In this document: positions 27,501 to 35,401 of the stretch, piece after piece
Numbering within the stretch: position 1 is the first letter of the stretch
How the letters are laid out: each line of letters opens with the position of its first letter
Source: Rhodothermales bacterium
GTDB taxonomy: Bacteria; Bacteroidota; Rhodothermia; Rhodothermales; JAHQVL01
NCBI GenBank assembly: GCA_041391505.1
Contig: JAWKNW010000007.1
Span: 62,001-126,000 of the forward strand
Direction of reading: 5' to 3'
Length of the DNA: 64,000 bases
Notes under the pieces: model-generated
The model's database searches: none
Told to the model about the DNA's origin: nothing
The model's input: the letters and a program-made list of their open reading frames with translations, nothing else
Made by a program: the position numbers and the translations under genes

Positions 27501-28177
27501 TCGTCAGCTATCGGTGGGACTTTGGCGACGGTGCCACGAGCGATGAAATCATGGCGACGCATGCGTACGCGGCGCCCGGCACGTATACCGCCACCCTCCA
27601 TGTCGAAGACGACGCCGGCGCGACCGCCCAGGCATCCGGGGCTATTCAGATTCTTCCGTTCGAGACCCTCCAGCAACCCCGGCTCGTCGTCACCCCGGCG
27701 GAGGGAACGATCCCACCCGGTGGCGCACAGCGCATTGAGGTAACGTTCAACACCGCTCAACTCGCGGAAGGCGTCTATTCGGGTATGCTGGATCTATCGA
27801 CGACCGGCGGCTACTACAGCATCCCGATGCGATTCGAGGTGGACAACGTGTACGTCGCAAACGAAACGGAGACGGGCCTGCCGGATCGGTTGATGCTTGA
27901 CCCGAGTTTCCCCAATCCGTTCAGTCACACGACGGCCATCCGATACGCACTGCCCGACGCGCGCGCGGTAACGGTCGAGGTCTTCGATGCCATGGGCCGG
28001 CGTGTGCGGCAACTGGAAGCAGGCAGCCAGAGCGCGGGCTCGTATGAGGTTCGGTGGGATGCCACCGATGATACGGGCGTACCGGTGGCAAGCGGTGTGT
28101 ATTTCTATCGCCTGGAAACGACCGGAGCCGGTGGGCAGGTCGAAGCGCGCGCCGGCAAGGTCATCCTGATTCGCTGA
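24557..28177 (+). CDS. Subtilisin-like (S8) protease with PKD and T9SS sorting domains
   Basis: A 1206-residue secreted protease, signal peptide to about ARGQ (residue 28). The catalytic triad is Asp165 (GIVDTGIDFTHPDL), His234 (GHGTHVAG) and Ser612 (GTSIAAAHVSG). The 378 residues between His and Ser are more than in simple subtilases; about 330-460 look like an inserted beta-domain (VNIWYETGAIEWVSVGAYQ). After the protease domain come a beta-rich module (about 790-930), a PKD domain (about 950-1035, PTASAVVSAL...YRWDFGDGATSDE) and a C-terminal T9SS sorting domain (FPNPFSHTTAIRYALPDA, VFDAMGRRVRQLEAG, VASGVYFYRLET). It would be exported by the type IX system and act outside the cell in protein degradation. 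Confidence 0.93.
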   Translation: MATTTSLHRYALSACLLLGVLVLPARGQEAVVAAKMDPGARALMVLPGAGKQYDKRLLSELPYAVRVDEAGVLVADLFVEFVGSVPVAQLEAMQIEPQAVVGTIAAVRAPVEAIEALAMLDQVAFVEASGRSYVMGPGHGADIRAREVLTRTGLEGQGVVLGIVDTGIDFTHPDLRDSTGTRIRYLWDMSDLDHAHAPTGVDPSFTWGREYTAEEIDTAPQTVVQIDGDGGFGHGTHVAGVAAGSGALRDDRRGVAPGTDLIVVKALRNFDSSGDFSDADIVAACDYIFKRAAALDRPAVINLSLGHYSGPLDGTSLYERTLTALVGPGRLIVAAGGNGAAHPMHTGAALEPDREYVAFFDAESSTQASVNIWYETGAIEWVSVGAYQRVNGELLFLGEADPVFAGQSRGLGLPIPLSFDGAVRGHLTVDALTTQDQRNGDGVIRIALSDGGAGQVDLKQVVWTVRLRGGGSGESDLWVQKGSFLQDPPADAGFVSLPGDSRRTVASPATARGLIAVGSHVDQTALTNIFGQEQIVRNPGPQPGDPDVTPDVGGLSYFSGVGPTRDGRNGIALTAPGEIVASLLSSHLTPGVGFDSEWVLEGGYYYGLMGTSIAAAHVSGVLALMLEANPQLDAGMALRILEETSRADLQTGPTPNPAFGAGKLDADAAVERAQELAAGSAVAAIDITEIDLGIPQNWVALQPMTIENQGTTDLQFRISGADPVQETPSKQASLSAFATPDVSNRETPAFEGSSAGKMAGPAATAVEASDNVETASFDASTSNAIVYDDGNHRADRFWGFGNGTTDLFWGNLFRLNDAGFSLERIHFFMRTEAVESNTVWVAVYNRSTQQRVLAEFVNLDLAPDGAWFEVLLEQPIAFEKNHSFFIELAASGAIHFPAGVDARAITQGTSNYAAKGQIYKNLVNETSSGLEHGAFLIRALGTSSQEVNLPPTASAVVSALEASELEVITFDASHSVDPEGALVSYRWDFGDGATSDEIMATHAYAAPGTYTATLHVEDDAGATAQASGAIQILPFETLQQPRLVVTPAEGTIPPGGAQRIEVTFNTAQLAEGVYSGMLDLSTTGGYYSIPMRFEVDNVYVANETETGLPDRLMLDPSFPNPFSHTTAIRYALPDARAVTVEVFDAMGRRVRQLEAGSQSAGSYEVRWDATDDTGVPVASGVYFYRLETTGAGGQVEARAGKVILIR

Positions 28178-28267
28178 CCTCTCGAGTGGACGAGACCAAA
28201 CGGACGCCGCGGACGAGGGCCGCGGTATCGTGAGCCGGGCCTCGCATCGACCGGGTGAACAAACGGA

Positions 28268-29497
28268 CTACAGGTCGATTACGTGGAGAAACACGAGGTC
28301 GTTATAACTGCGTAACTCGCCGGCATCATATGACGCCAGCGCCTTCCGTACAGGTTGCATGATCTGCGTGCTGATGTGGCCGGGCACGCTTTGCGGGTGG
28401 TTGTAGCTGAAGCGGTTAAACAGACTCCGGATGAACACGCTGTTATCGTCGGTGGGGAGACTCCGCACGTTTTCGATGTACTTCCCGAAGAGACCGTCGT
28501 AGCTGAGATAAAATTCAACGTTCGACGTATAGAAAACCCGAACCGTCTCGCCCCGCTCTCTCAGATAGGCGCCGATTTCGCGAAGGGCATGTTCGCCGGC
28601 GAAATTCCCGACAACCGGCACGATCCGGTTTTCCAACTGCATCTGCCTCAGGTACGCGTAGTCTTCTTCCCGGGCGAGGTAGTGCGCCCTGTTTCCATCC
28701 AGGTCGCGTTCGAGCATCAGCTGCCGGTAGGTTGGATAGTAGGCGCGCGGCGCGCGGTTATGGCTGTTGAACTGCAGACGCAGGCCGGCGGAGATAAACT
28801 GGCGATGAAAACGCTCGATCGTCGCCAGCGACGCCTCGTCGAGCGGCACGCCAAACGACCGAACTTCATCCAGCACCTGTCGGACGCGCTGGGCTTCCAC
28901 ATCCTCATCGCGGGGCAGGGCCTCGATGACATCGAGCAGCGCCTCCAGATCGGTGGGCGGCGCCTGAGGCACGGCACGCCCGAAATGTATCGCCAGGAAG
29001 GTCGCCCGATCCGGGGCCAGCGTGAACAGCGCCTTGTAGAACAAGTGCATCAGGAGATTGTCCCGGCGGATGTCCAGGATCAGCGCGATGTTGGGGCGCT
29101 GATGGGCGATATAGGAAAAATTCTGACCCGGCCCGACCCCGATGTACGCGCCACCCTCGATGCCCATTCTGCGCATGGCTCCGAGCACATGGAGATACGA
29201 GGTTTCGTTGGAGATGAGATTGTCCGTATCGAAATACCCACTCTCTTCCGAGAGCCGATCGATCAGCGCGGAGAAATCGATGGGCGCCTGCGACACCGCC
29301 TGTGTCTCGACCGGCGGAGCCGGCGCGACCGCCTGTCCGCGGCAAGCCTGAGCCACGCCGGCGAAGATCAACACGATCAACAGCGGCGAACGCCAGAGCG
29401 CGTACCAGCCCATCGACCGCGCGGCGGCCGGAAAAACCGGGCTCTCGACGCGATGCGTCGGGTCAAATGGAGCTGGCCTGTCTTGCATAACGGTCAC
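28268..29497 (-). CDS. Conserved exported protein, methyltransferase-like fold (LIC_10091 type)
   Basis: A 409-residue protein with one N-terminal hydrophobic segment (MGWYALWRSPLLIVLIFAGVAQAC), possibly a lipoprotein leader (Cys in AQACRG). The early part shows YFDTDNLISNETSYLHVLGAM and GGAYIGVGPGQNFSYIAHQRPNIALILDIRRDN, the glycine-rich loop and acidic strand end of a Rossmann-type methyltransferase-like fold. Relatives include Leptospira LIC_10091-type proteins of unknown function. No typical methyl acceptor motif is visible. The ATG at 29497 opens the frame, with Met4 (29488) an alternative. It is convergent with the subtilase gene; the AT-rich gap upstream should hold its promoter. Function unknown. 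Confidence 0.65.
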   Translation of the reverse strand: MTVMQDRPAPFDPTHRVESPVFPAAARSMGWYALWRSPLLIVLIFAGVAQACRGQAVAPAPPVETQAVSQAPIDFSALIDRLSEESGYFDTDNLISNETSYLHVLGAMRRMGIEGGAYIGVGPGQNFSYIAHQRPNIALILDIRRDNLLMHLFYKALFTLAPDRATFLAIHFGRAVPQAPPTDLEALLDVIEALPRDEDVEAQRVRQVLDEVRSFGVPLDEASLATIERFHRQFISAGLRLQFNSHNRAPRAYYPTYRQLMLERDLDGNRAHYLAREEDYAYLRQMQLENRIVPVVGNFAGEHALREIGAYLRERGETVRVFYTSNVEFYLSYDGLFGKYIENVRSLPTDDNSVFIRSLFNRFSYNHPQSVPGHISTQIMQPVRKALASYDAGELRSYNDLVFLHVIDL

Positions 29498-29723
29498 TAA
29501 GTTTATTAAGCCAAAATAGACTTTACGTGCTTTTTATTAGCCTCATAATTCATCACAAATCGGGTGGTTACAAGGCTTCTTTTTGTTTGCGCCGCGAGAT
29601 TCGCCTCTGTTTTCTGTAAAGCACTACAAAACAATTGTTTGCGCCGAGTATTTTCCAGCGAAAAACGAACGCCGAAAAACTGACATAAAGCATATAATAT
29701 CAACTACTTACGGCAAATCGACC
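29498..29723. other. AT-rich intergenic island
   Basis: 226 bp clearly richer in A+T than the surrounding DNA, lying between two minus-strand genes. It probably carries the promoter of the downstream LIC_10091-type gene; a TTTGCGCCG stretch occurs twice (near 29585 and 29638). A 65-codon minus-strand frame across it has no recognisable protein content, so I do not call a gene. Confidence 0.6.
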
Positions 29724-30959
29724 TCAAATCAGTCTCGAGACCGCCTGGATGAGGCGGTCGACTTCCTCATCCGTCGTATAGCAGGCGCATCCGGCGCGCA
29801 CCACCCCATCGGGAGCGCGCCCCAATTTATCAATAACGGTCATGGCATAAAAGTCGCCGTGCGAGGTAAACACGCCGGCATCCACCAGGTGACGCGTGAC
29901 CGCTTCGGACGAGACGCCCGGGACCGTGAAGGCGACCGTCGACGTGCGCGAGCCGCCGGGTGGCTGTCCGTACAACCGCACCCCGGGCAACGAGCCGAGA
30001 CCCTCCCACAAACGTGCCACCTGCTCGATGCCGCGATGGTGCAGCGCATCGAGCGTCCGGACCAGCCCATCCCGGCGATCGCCGGCCCCGCCGGAAAGTC
30101 CGGCAAGAAAGTCGATGGCCGCGGCGACGCCGACAATCCCCTCGTGGTTTTGCGTGCCGGTCTCCAACCGGTCGGGCACCGTGTCCGGCGCGGGCATCAA
30201 CTTGGGGACATCGAGGGCCTCGAGCAGGTGCCGCCGGCCGAACAGGATGCCGACGTGCGGTCCATAAAACTTGTAGGCGGAGCAGGCGAGAAAGTCGCAA
30301 TCGAACGCCTGAACATCGACCCCTTGATGGGCTGCAAAATGAACCGCATCCACATAGAACAGGGCGCCGGCCGCATGCACCATCTCGCCGATGCGGGCGA
30401 TGGGGTTTACTGTTCCCAGTGCATTCGAGGCCGCGCCGACGGCGACCAGTCGCGTCCTCGGACCGATGGAAGCTTCGAGATGGGCGAGATCGAGGATCCC
30501 CTCCTCGGGAATCATGCGCACCGTCCGAATGGTGATGCCCCGATCCCGCGCCAGCGCCCTCCAGGGATCGACATTGGCGTGATGATCCAGCTCCGTGACA
30601 ACGATCTCGTCGCCGGGACCCCACTGCCTGCCCAGCGCGCGGGAGACGTGGAAGGTCAGCGACGTCATGTTGTTGCCAAATACCACTTCGTCCGGGCCGG
30701 CATGCAGAAAATCGGCCACGGCCTGCCGCGCATACGCGAGGGCGGCATCGGTTTCGGCGCTCGTGGGATAGGCCCAGTGCGTGTTCGCGTTGTGGTGGAA
30801 CAGGTAATCGACCATCGCATCGGCCACCGAACGAGGTACCTGCGTACCCCCGGGACCATCGAAATAGGCGACGGGAAACCCGTTGTGCCGGCGCTCGAGC
30901 GCCGGGAAGTGCGAACGGATGACGTCGACGGAAGCGACGTCGGAATGAATTTCAGGCAT
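29724..30959 (-). CDS. Cysteine desulfurase-like class V aminotransferase (VC1184 type)
   Basis: A 411-residue PLP enzyme. The start is the ATG before PEIHSDVASVDVIRSHFPALERRHNG, the usual family opening. Key marks are FDGPGGTQVPRSVADAMVDYL, GNNMTSLTFHVSRALG (cofactor phosphate), ELDHHANVDPWRALA (PLP-ring histidine area), VDAVHFAAHQG and the Schiff-base Lys230 in SAYKFYGPH. The C-terminus is RAGCACYTTDEEVDRLIQAV. It belongs to the 'cysteine desulfurase-like' group rather than canonical SufS/IscS, and no SUF partner is adjacent, so a role in general iron-sulfur assembly is unproven. An alternative start at 31028 adds 23 non-family residues. Confidence 0.9.
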   Translation of the reverse strand: MPEIHSDVASVDVIRSHFPALERRHNGFPVAYFDGPGGTQVPRSVADAMVDYLFHHNANTHWAYPTSAETDAALAYARQAVADFLHAGPDEVVFGNNMTSLTFHVSRALGRQWGPGDEIVVTELDHHANVDPWRALARDRGITIRTVRMIPEEGILDLAHLEASIGPRTRLVAVGAASNALGTVNPIARIGEMVHAAGALFYVDAVHFAAHQGVDVQAFDCDFLACSAYKFYGPHVGILFGRRHLLEALDVPKLMPAPDTVPDRLETGTQNHEGIVGVAAAIDFLAGLSGGAGDRRDGLVRTLDALHHRGIEQVARLWEGLGSLPGVRLYGQPPGGSRTSTVAFTVPGVSSEAVTRHLVDAGVFTSHGDFYAMTVIDKLGRAPDGVVRAGCACYTTDEEVDRLIQAVSRLI

Positions 30960-31136
30960 CGGTCGTACAGCTCGTTTATAATCTTCCGGGAAGATACAAA
31001 CGATTGCAGCGCCCGACACGACCGACACACGACGATGCGCGCATGGAACCCGCGAACGGGCTCCCGACGCGCCGCGGCGCTGCGAGAGCTCTGCTGCCGA
31101 GCTCCGCAGACGCCAGCGCAGCTAATCGACGCGATC

Positions 31137-31544
31137 CTAACTGGCCAGCGCCTCCGCCTGATCCCGCTCGCGCATTTTGAGCTCCAGAAGAAGCCCCATG
31201 CCGACGATGACTACCGGGTACATGAGAGACGCCATCCCCTCATTCGTCAGAAACCCGAAGAACGACATCGGCGCCGGCCCGAACAGTGCCAGCACCAGAT
31301 CGATCGTGAAACTGACGACAAAACAGAGGATGCCCAGTATCACCCCTTCACGCGCGAACGCTTCTTCAGTAGCTCCAAGATAAAGGAGACTAAAAAAAAC
31401 GCCACACAGCGCCATGCTGAGCGGCATGATCGTCTCAAAGAGCGGATGCCCCTGCTCACGCAGCGGATACATGGCGGATGAGGTGATAAAAGGGATAAGC
31501 CAGCCCATAAATGCATACAACAGGGCCTTAGGAAGTGCGTGCAT
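31137..31544 (-). CDS. Small multipass membrane protein, unknown function
   Basis: A 135-residue protein with four hydrophobic segments (about 5-25, 40-64, 75-97, 108-127) separated by short charged loops and a cytoplasmic-type charged tail (LELKMRERDQAEALAS). No conserved motif is recognised. The start is taken at the second Met (31544), six codons inside the longest frame. It stands alone on the minus strand, 177 bp after the class V enzyme gene and 246 bp from the divergent aminotransferase gene. Function unknown. Confidence 0.65.
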   Translation of the reverse strand: MHALPKALLYAFMGWLIPFITSSAMYPLREQGHPLFETIMPLSMALCGVFFSLLYLGATEEAFAREGVILGILCFVVSFTIDLVLALFGPAPMSFFGFLTNEGMASLMYPVVIVGMGLLLELKMRERDQAEALAS

Positions 31545-31790
31545 GGTATACCTCCAGCGCACGTGGCGCTATTGAGTACTGATACCGATTGTGAGACGAT
31601 ACGCCATAACGAGACTGAGGTGCCAAAGGGAAGGGGGGCAAAAGGGGTGGATTCAACAATAACACACAGAGTTGACAGCCTTTTCCCGACAGTCATGTAG
31701 GGGGTTTTTACTACTCCAGCGTGCGCCTTGTAAGGCATTTTGCCCGCACGAACGGTATCTTCCCCCCTACAATAAACGGTTGCTTATCGC

Positions 31791-32963
31791 ATGGTAGACA
31801 CCCCTTCGCTGCGCATGCAGCGCGTGCAAGATCCCATCATCCCTATCGTCGCGCAACTCATCCGGGAAAACCCTGGAACGATCTCGCTCGGGCAGGGCGT
31901 CGTGCATTACGGCCCGCCGCCCGAGGCGCGCCAGGCCATCGCCGACTTCTGGGAAACGCCGGCGAACCACCTGTATCAGAGCGTCCAGGGGTTGCCCGAA
32001 TTGCGCGACCTGATCGCCGAAAAGCTGAAAGCGGAAAACGGGATCCCGATCACGGACGACCGGCAACTCTTCGTCACGTCGGGCGGCAACATGGCATTCA
32101 TGAACGCCCTCTTTGCCATCGCCAGCGCCGGCGACGAAATCATCATCCTCTCCCCCTACTACTTTAACCACGAGATGGCGATCGCCATGCTCGATTGCAA
32201 GGCGGTCGTGGTGCCGACGGACGGGCAGTATCAGCTCGATATCGATCGCATCGAAGCGGCCATCTCGCCCCGCACCCGGGCCATCGTCACCGTATCGCCC
32301 AACAATCCGACGGGCGCCGTATACCCCGAAGCCGATCTCCGGGCCATCAACGCGCTGTGCGCGCGCCGCGGCATCTACCACATCAACGACGAGGCGTACG
32401 AGTACTTCACGTACGGCGACAGCCGCCACTTCTCGCCAGGCAGCCTGCATGACGCCGGCGACCACACGATTTCGCTCTTTTCGCTGTCCAAGGCCTACGG
32501 GTTTGCGGGGTGGCGCATCGGATACATGGTGGCGCCGGCCCACCTCCATCTCGCCATCGCCAAGGCGCAGGATACCCTGTTGATCAGCGCACCCACCATC
32601 TGCCAGCGCGCCGCCATCGGCGCCCTCAAGGCCGGACGCGCCTACTGCGCACCGTATATCGCCGCCATGGCCGGGCTTCGGCGGGACGTGCTCGATGCCT
32701 TCAGCCCGCTCGCGGACCGGGTCCGCCTGCCGGCGCCCGACGGCGCATTCTACGCGCTGCTCCACATCGACACCCGCATGACGCCGCTCGAACTCGTTCA
32801 GCGCCTCGTCCGGGAGCACCGCGTGGCGGTCATTCCGGGCACCGCGTTCGGCATGCAGGAAGGGTGCTATCTGCGCGTGGCGTTTGGCGCGCTGCAGGCC
32901 GAGACCATCACCGAAGGCATCGGCCGGCTGACCCGGGGCCTGAGCGCCTTGTTGCGCGACTGA
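31791..32963 (+). CDS. Pyridoxal-phosphate aminotransferase, class I/II fold
   Basis: A 390-residue fold type I aminotransferase. The sequence shows RENPGTISLGQGVVHYGPPPEARQAIADFW at the substrate entry, TSGGNMAFMNALFAIA, VTVSPNNPTGAVYP (the NPTG loop that stacks near the cofactor), YHINDEAYEYFTYG (Asp and Tyr contacting PLP) and the Schiff-base Lys234 in SLSKAYGFAGWRIGYMV, with the substrate-binding Arg in CYLRVAFG. These marks fit aspartate/alanine/aromatic aminotransferases; the preferred amino acid cannot be determined. Its stop codon abuts that of the convergent HAD gene (no spacer). Confidence 0.92.
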   Translation: MVDTPSLRMQRVQDPIIPIVAQLIRENPGTISLGQGVVHYGPPPEARQAIADFWETPANHLYQSVQGLPELRDLIAEKLKAENGIPITDDRQLFVTSGGNMAFMNALFAIASAGDEIIILSPYYFNHEMAIAMLDCKAVVVPTDGQYQLDIDRIEAAISPRTRAIVTVSPNNPTGAVYPEADLRAINALCARRGIYHINDEAYEYFTYGDSRHFSPGSLHDAGDHTISLFSLSKAYGFAGWRIGYMVAPAHLHLAIAKAQDTLLISAPTICQRAAIGALKAGRAYCAPYIAAMAGLRRDVLDAFSPLADRVRLPAPDGAFYALLHIDTRMTPLELVQRLVREHRVAVIPGTAFGMQEGCYLRVAFGALQAETITEGIGRLTRGLSALLRD

Positions 32964-33593
32964 TCAGATCAGCCCGAGCAGGTGCAATCCGCCCTCGAGC
33001 TGTTCGGGGGATTCATAAAGCAGCGTCCGGAATCCCATCCGCTCGGCGACCTCGATGTTGGCCTGCTTGTCGTCGATAAAAAGGCATTGCTGGGGCCGGC
33101 GTTTGATGCGCCGCAACAGCGTATGGAAAATCGCCGGATCGGGTTTGGCGACCTTTTCTTCCCCCGACACGACAAGCTCCTCGAACCAGGACAAAAACGA
33201 GAAGCGCCGCTTCATGATGGGAAAGGTCTCGGCGGACCAGTTCGTGAGCGCGCAGAGATAATAGTCGCTCGCGTACAGACGGGACAGGATCCGCACGGTC
33301 TCCTCGATGGCGCCGCCCACCATCTCATCCCACTGGGCAAAGTAGGCCCGGATAAACGGATCGTAGGCCGGGAATTGACGGATCCGTTCGCCGATGGCCT
33401 GCTCGAACGGCATGCCTCGGTCCATCTGCTCATTCCATTCCTGCGAACAGATGTGCTTGAGGAAATATTCCATCTCCTCCTCGTCCGAGCCGAAGAGTCT
33501 TCTGTAGAGATGGCGTGGATCCCAGTCAATCAGAACACCGCCGATATCGAAGACGATGGCCCGTTTATCCCGAGAAATGATCTGACTTTCCAT
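32964..33593 (-). CDS. HAD-superfamily hydrolase (YihX-like)
   Basis: A 209-residue HAD hydrolase. The start ATG (33593) is followed by ESQIISRDKRAIVFDIGGVLIDWD, HAD motif I, in which the second Asp of DxD is a Gly as in YihX-type phosphatases. Motif II is CALTNWSAE (Thr/Asn) and motif III is VSGEEKVAKPDPAIFHTLL with the catalytic Lys; motif IV is CLFIDDKQANIEVAERMG. The cap is a small helical insert (residues about 20-85). The family dephosphorylates sugar phosphates such as glucose-1-phosphate; the substrate here is inferred only. It is separated by 103 bp from an alpha/beta hydrolase gene in the same direction. Confidence 0.9.
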   Translation of the reverse strand: MESQIISRDKRAIVFDIGGVLIDWDPRHLYRRLFGSDEEEMEYFLKHICSQEWNEQMDRGMPFEQAIGERIRQFPAYDPFIRAYFAQWDEMVGGAIEETVRILSRLYASDYYLCALTNWSAETFPIMKRRFSFLSWFEELVVSGEEKVAKPDPAIFHTLLRRIKRRPQQCLFIDDKQANIEVAERMGFRTLLYESPEQLEGGLHLLGLI

Positions 33594-33696
33594 ACCGATA
33601 GTTGCGTGCGTAGCGATACGCCGGCTTTCCGTTTCCGGCCGATCCTTAATAGTATCGACCGAAATCGGATAAACGATACCGGATGAAGCGTTCCGC

Positions 33697-34623
33697 TCAG
33701 CGCAGGTGGGTATCCACGAACGAGGCCACACACGCCATCATTTCGTTGAAAAGCGGGTTTTTCGCCTCGAGAATGGCCGGGTCGCCGGCAGGTCCGTGCA
33801 GCGCCCGCACATCGGCTTCCAGAACGACCGAGGCATGACGCACGCCGACGTCTTTGGGGATACGAAAGAAGCAGGAAGCGTCGGCTCCGCCGGCATGATG
33901 GGCGACCAGCAATTCCACTTCGGTGATATCCGTTACGGCATCGGCTTCCGAATGCGCCACAAAGAGGGGCTGGACCACGTCCGAGTACTTCTTCTGCTCG
34001 GGATAGCGGTCTTCGATGTAGCCGATCAATCGGGCCAGCGCCGCGGCGCCCTCGTAATCGCGGCGGGCGTACCGATACGGATTGATGCCGATGAGGCCGG
34101 GCGACTCCCGGTCCTGCCAATCGGCGATGTACTTGACGAAGGGCGCAAACCGCAGCAGGCGCTCCGCGAAGTTACCGAGCGGGCCGGCGAGATCGAGCGC
34201 GGCGGAGAAAAGAAACAGACCGCCCGTGACCAGGTCCGGCGAAGTGATCGCCTTGTAGACGCTGAGGGTTGCGCCCGTCGAAAGCCCCCCGATCGAGACC
34301 CGTGGCGCGAGCCGGCCGGCCAGTTCGGTCATCCAGTCGATTTCGCGCATCCATTGTTCGGGCGTCACGCCCTTCATACCCTCGGGCGCCTTCAGCCCGT
34401 GCGCCGGCAGCAACGGGAGCAGGACGTCAAAACCCATCGCATGGAAACGCCGGCCGATGGCGTCGACGTAGTGCGGCGAGTCGGTCAGCCCGTGCACGAG
34501 GACGATGGCATGTTGCGCCGCCTCGCCCTGCAGATACATCCGCGGCTCGCAACCCGGGCGGATCTTGCCTTCGAGCGATTCATAGTGGCGATCCCAGAGC
34601 TCGCGGATGACGCGTTTAGACAT
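33697..34623 (-). CDS. Alpha/beta-fold hydrolase (carboxylesterase-like)
   Basis: A 308-residue alpha/beta hydrolase. The start is the ATG before SKRVIRELWDRHYESLEG. The oxyanion-hole strand is AIVLVHGLTDSPHYVDAI, the nucleophile elbow is GGLSTGA with Ser115 (GxSxG), a candidate acid Asp lies in HSEADAVTDI, and the catalytic His is in DVGVRHASVVLE near the C-terminus. No signal peptide. The substrate is unknown; this group includes monoglyceride lipase- and carboxylesterase-like enzymes. It lies upstream of the HAD gene on the same strand and is divergent from the YdeI-like gene, so the 34624-34776 gap holds both promoters. Confidence 0.9.
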   Translation of the reverse strand: MSKRVIRELWDRHYESLEGKIRPGCEPRMYLQGEAAQHAIVLVHGLTDSPHYVDAIGRRFHAMGFDVLLPLLPAHGLKAPEGMKGVTPEQWMREIDWMTELAGRLAPRVSIGGLSTGATLSVYKAITSPDLVTGGLFLFSAALDLAGPLGNFAERLLRFAPFVKYIADWQDRESPGLIGINPYRYARRDYEGAAALARLIGYIEDRYPEQKKYSDVVQPLFVAHSEADAVTDITEVELLVAHHAGGADASCFFRIPKDVGVRHASVVLEADVRALHGPAGDPAILEAKNPLFNEMMACVASFVDTHLR

Positions 34624-34776
34624 AAGCACCAGCTCGTTAACGTACCTCGCAAACAATAGGCGCTCCCGGGGTGGGGTGCAAGGGGGCACCGGCGAAGGAT
34701 TTGGGAAACCAGAGACCTCCTCCCGGGTCCACATGCACCTGTCGTCCTCAGCCGCTCAACCGACGAACCCGTCACG

Positions 34777-35274
34777 ATGCCCTCTCCATCGAACGAACCT
34801 TTCGCCACGCAGGTAACACGACAGGCTAGTGGATTCCACTTCCACTGCCTGCTCATCCCGCCTGAGATCGCGGACTCCTACACGTCTCGCGGCATCCGCC
34901 GGGTCATCGCCACGATCAACGGCTGCCCTTTCCGACGCGCCATTCAACGCAACGCCAACGGGGAGTCGCTGGTCATCGTGGGAGCCAGTATGCTGCGGGA
35001 AGTCCGGGCGACGTTTGGCGACGTGGTCATCGTCGAACTCGCTCCGGATCCCGAGCCGGATCGCATCGACCTGGGCGACGAGTTGACGGAAGTACTCGAG
35101 ATGGACGAGGAAGCCGCGGCCCGCTTTTATTCGTTTAGCCCCGGCAAACAGCGTTCGCTGGCCTATCATGTGACAAGCGCCAAACGGGAAGAGACCCGCA
35201 TCAAACGCGCCCTGGAGATCGCCCATAAACTGAGAACCTACACGCTGTACGGAGACCTGCCGCGCGAGGAGTAG
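34777..35274 (+). CDS. DUF1905/YdeI-like protein
   Basis: A 165-residue cytoplasmic protein. Residues about 14-100 resemble DUF1905, a small beta-barrel domain: FHFHCLLIPPEIADSYTSRGIRRVIATINGCPFRRAIQRNANGESLVIVG and REVRATFGDVVIVELAPDPEPD. The C-terminal part (about 110-160) is the YdeI/OmpD-associated helical region: EMDEEAAARFYSFSPGKQRSLAYHVTSAKREETRIKRALEIAHKL. Members are small proteins of unknown biochemical function, sometimes annotated as bacteriocin-protection proteins. It is a single-gene unit, convergent with the GCS2 gene, and is followed by 127 bp of non-coding DNA that contains a GAACACTGTTC palindrome. Confidence 0.85.
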   Translation: MPSPSNEPFATQVTRQASGFHFHCLLIPPEIADSYTSRGIRRVIATINGCPFRRAIQRNANGESLVIVGASMLREVRATFGDVVIVELAPDPEPDRIDLGDELTEVLEMDEEAAARFYSFSPGKQRSLAYHVTSAKREETRIKRALEIAHKLRTYTLYGDLPREE

Positions 35275-35401
35275 ACGCTCTCGAACGGCGTTGGGACGCG
35301 GGAGAGGACGCACGGGACCGCCGGCTCATCCCCTTCAGATTACCGCAGAACACTGTTCGAAGCACAACGGGCGGCTCCCCGGGTGCGTCCCATGCGGACG
35401 C

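Noticed and set aside
29506..29703. 65-codon minus-strand frame in the AT-rich gap
   Set aside because: No recognisable protein content, no clear start signal, and it lies where a promoter is expected.
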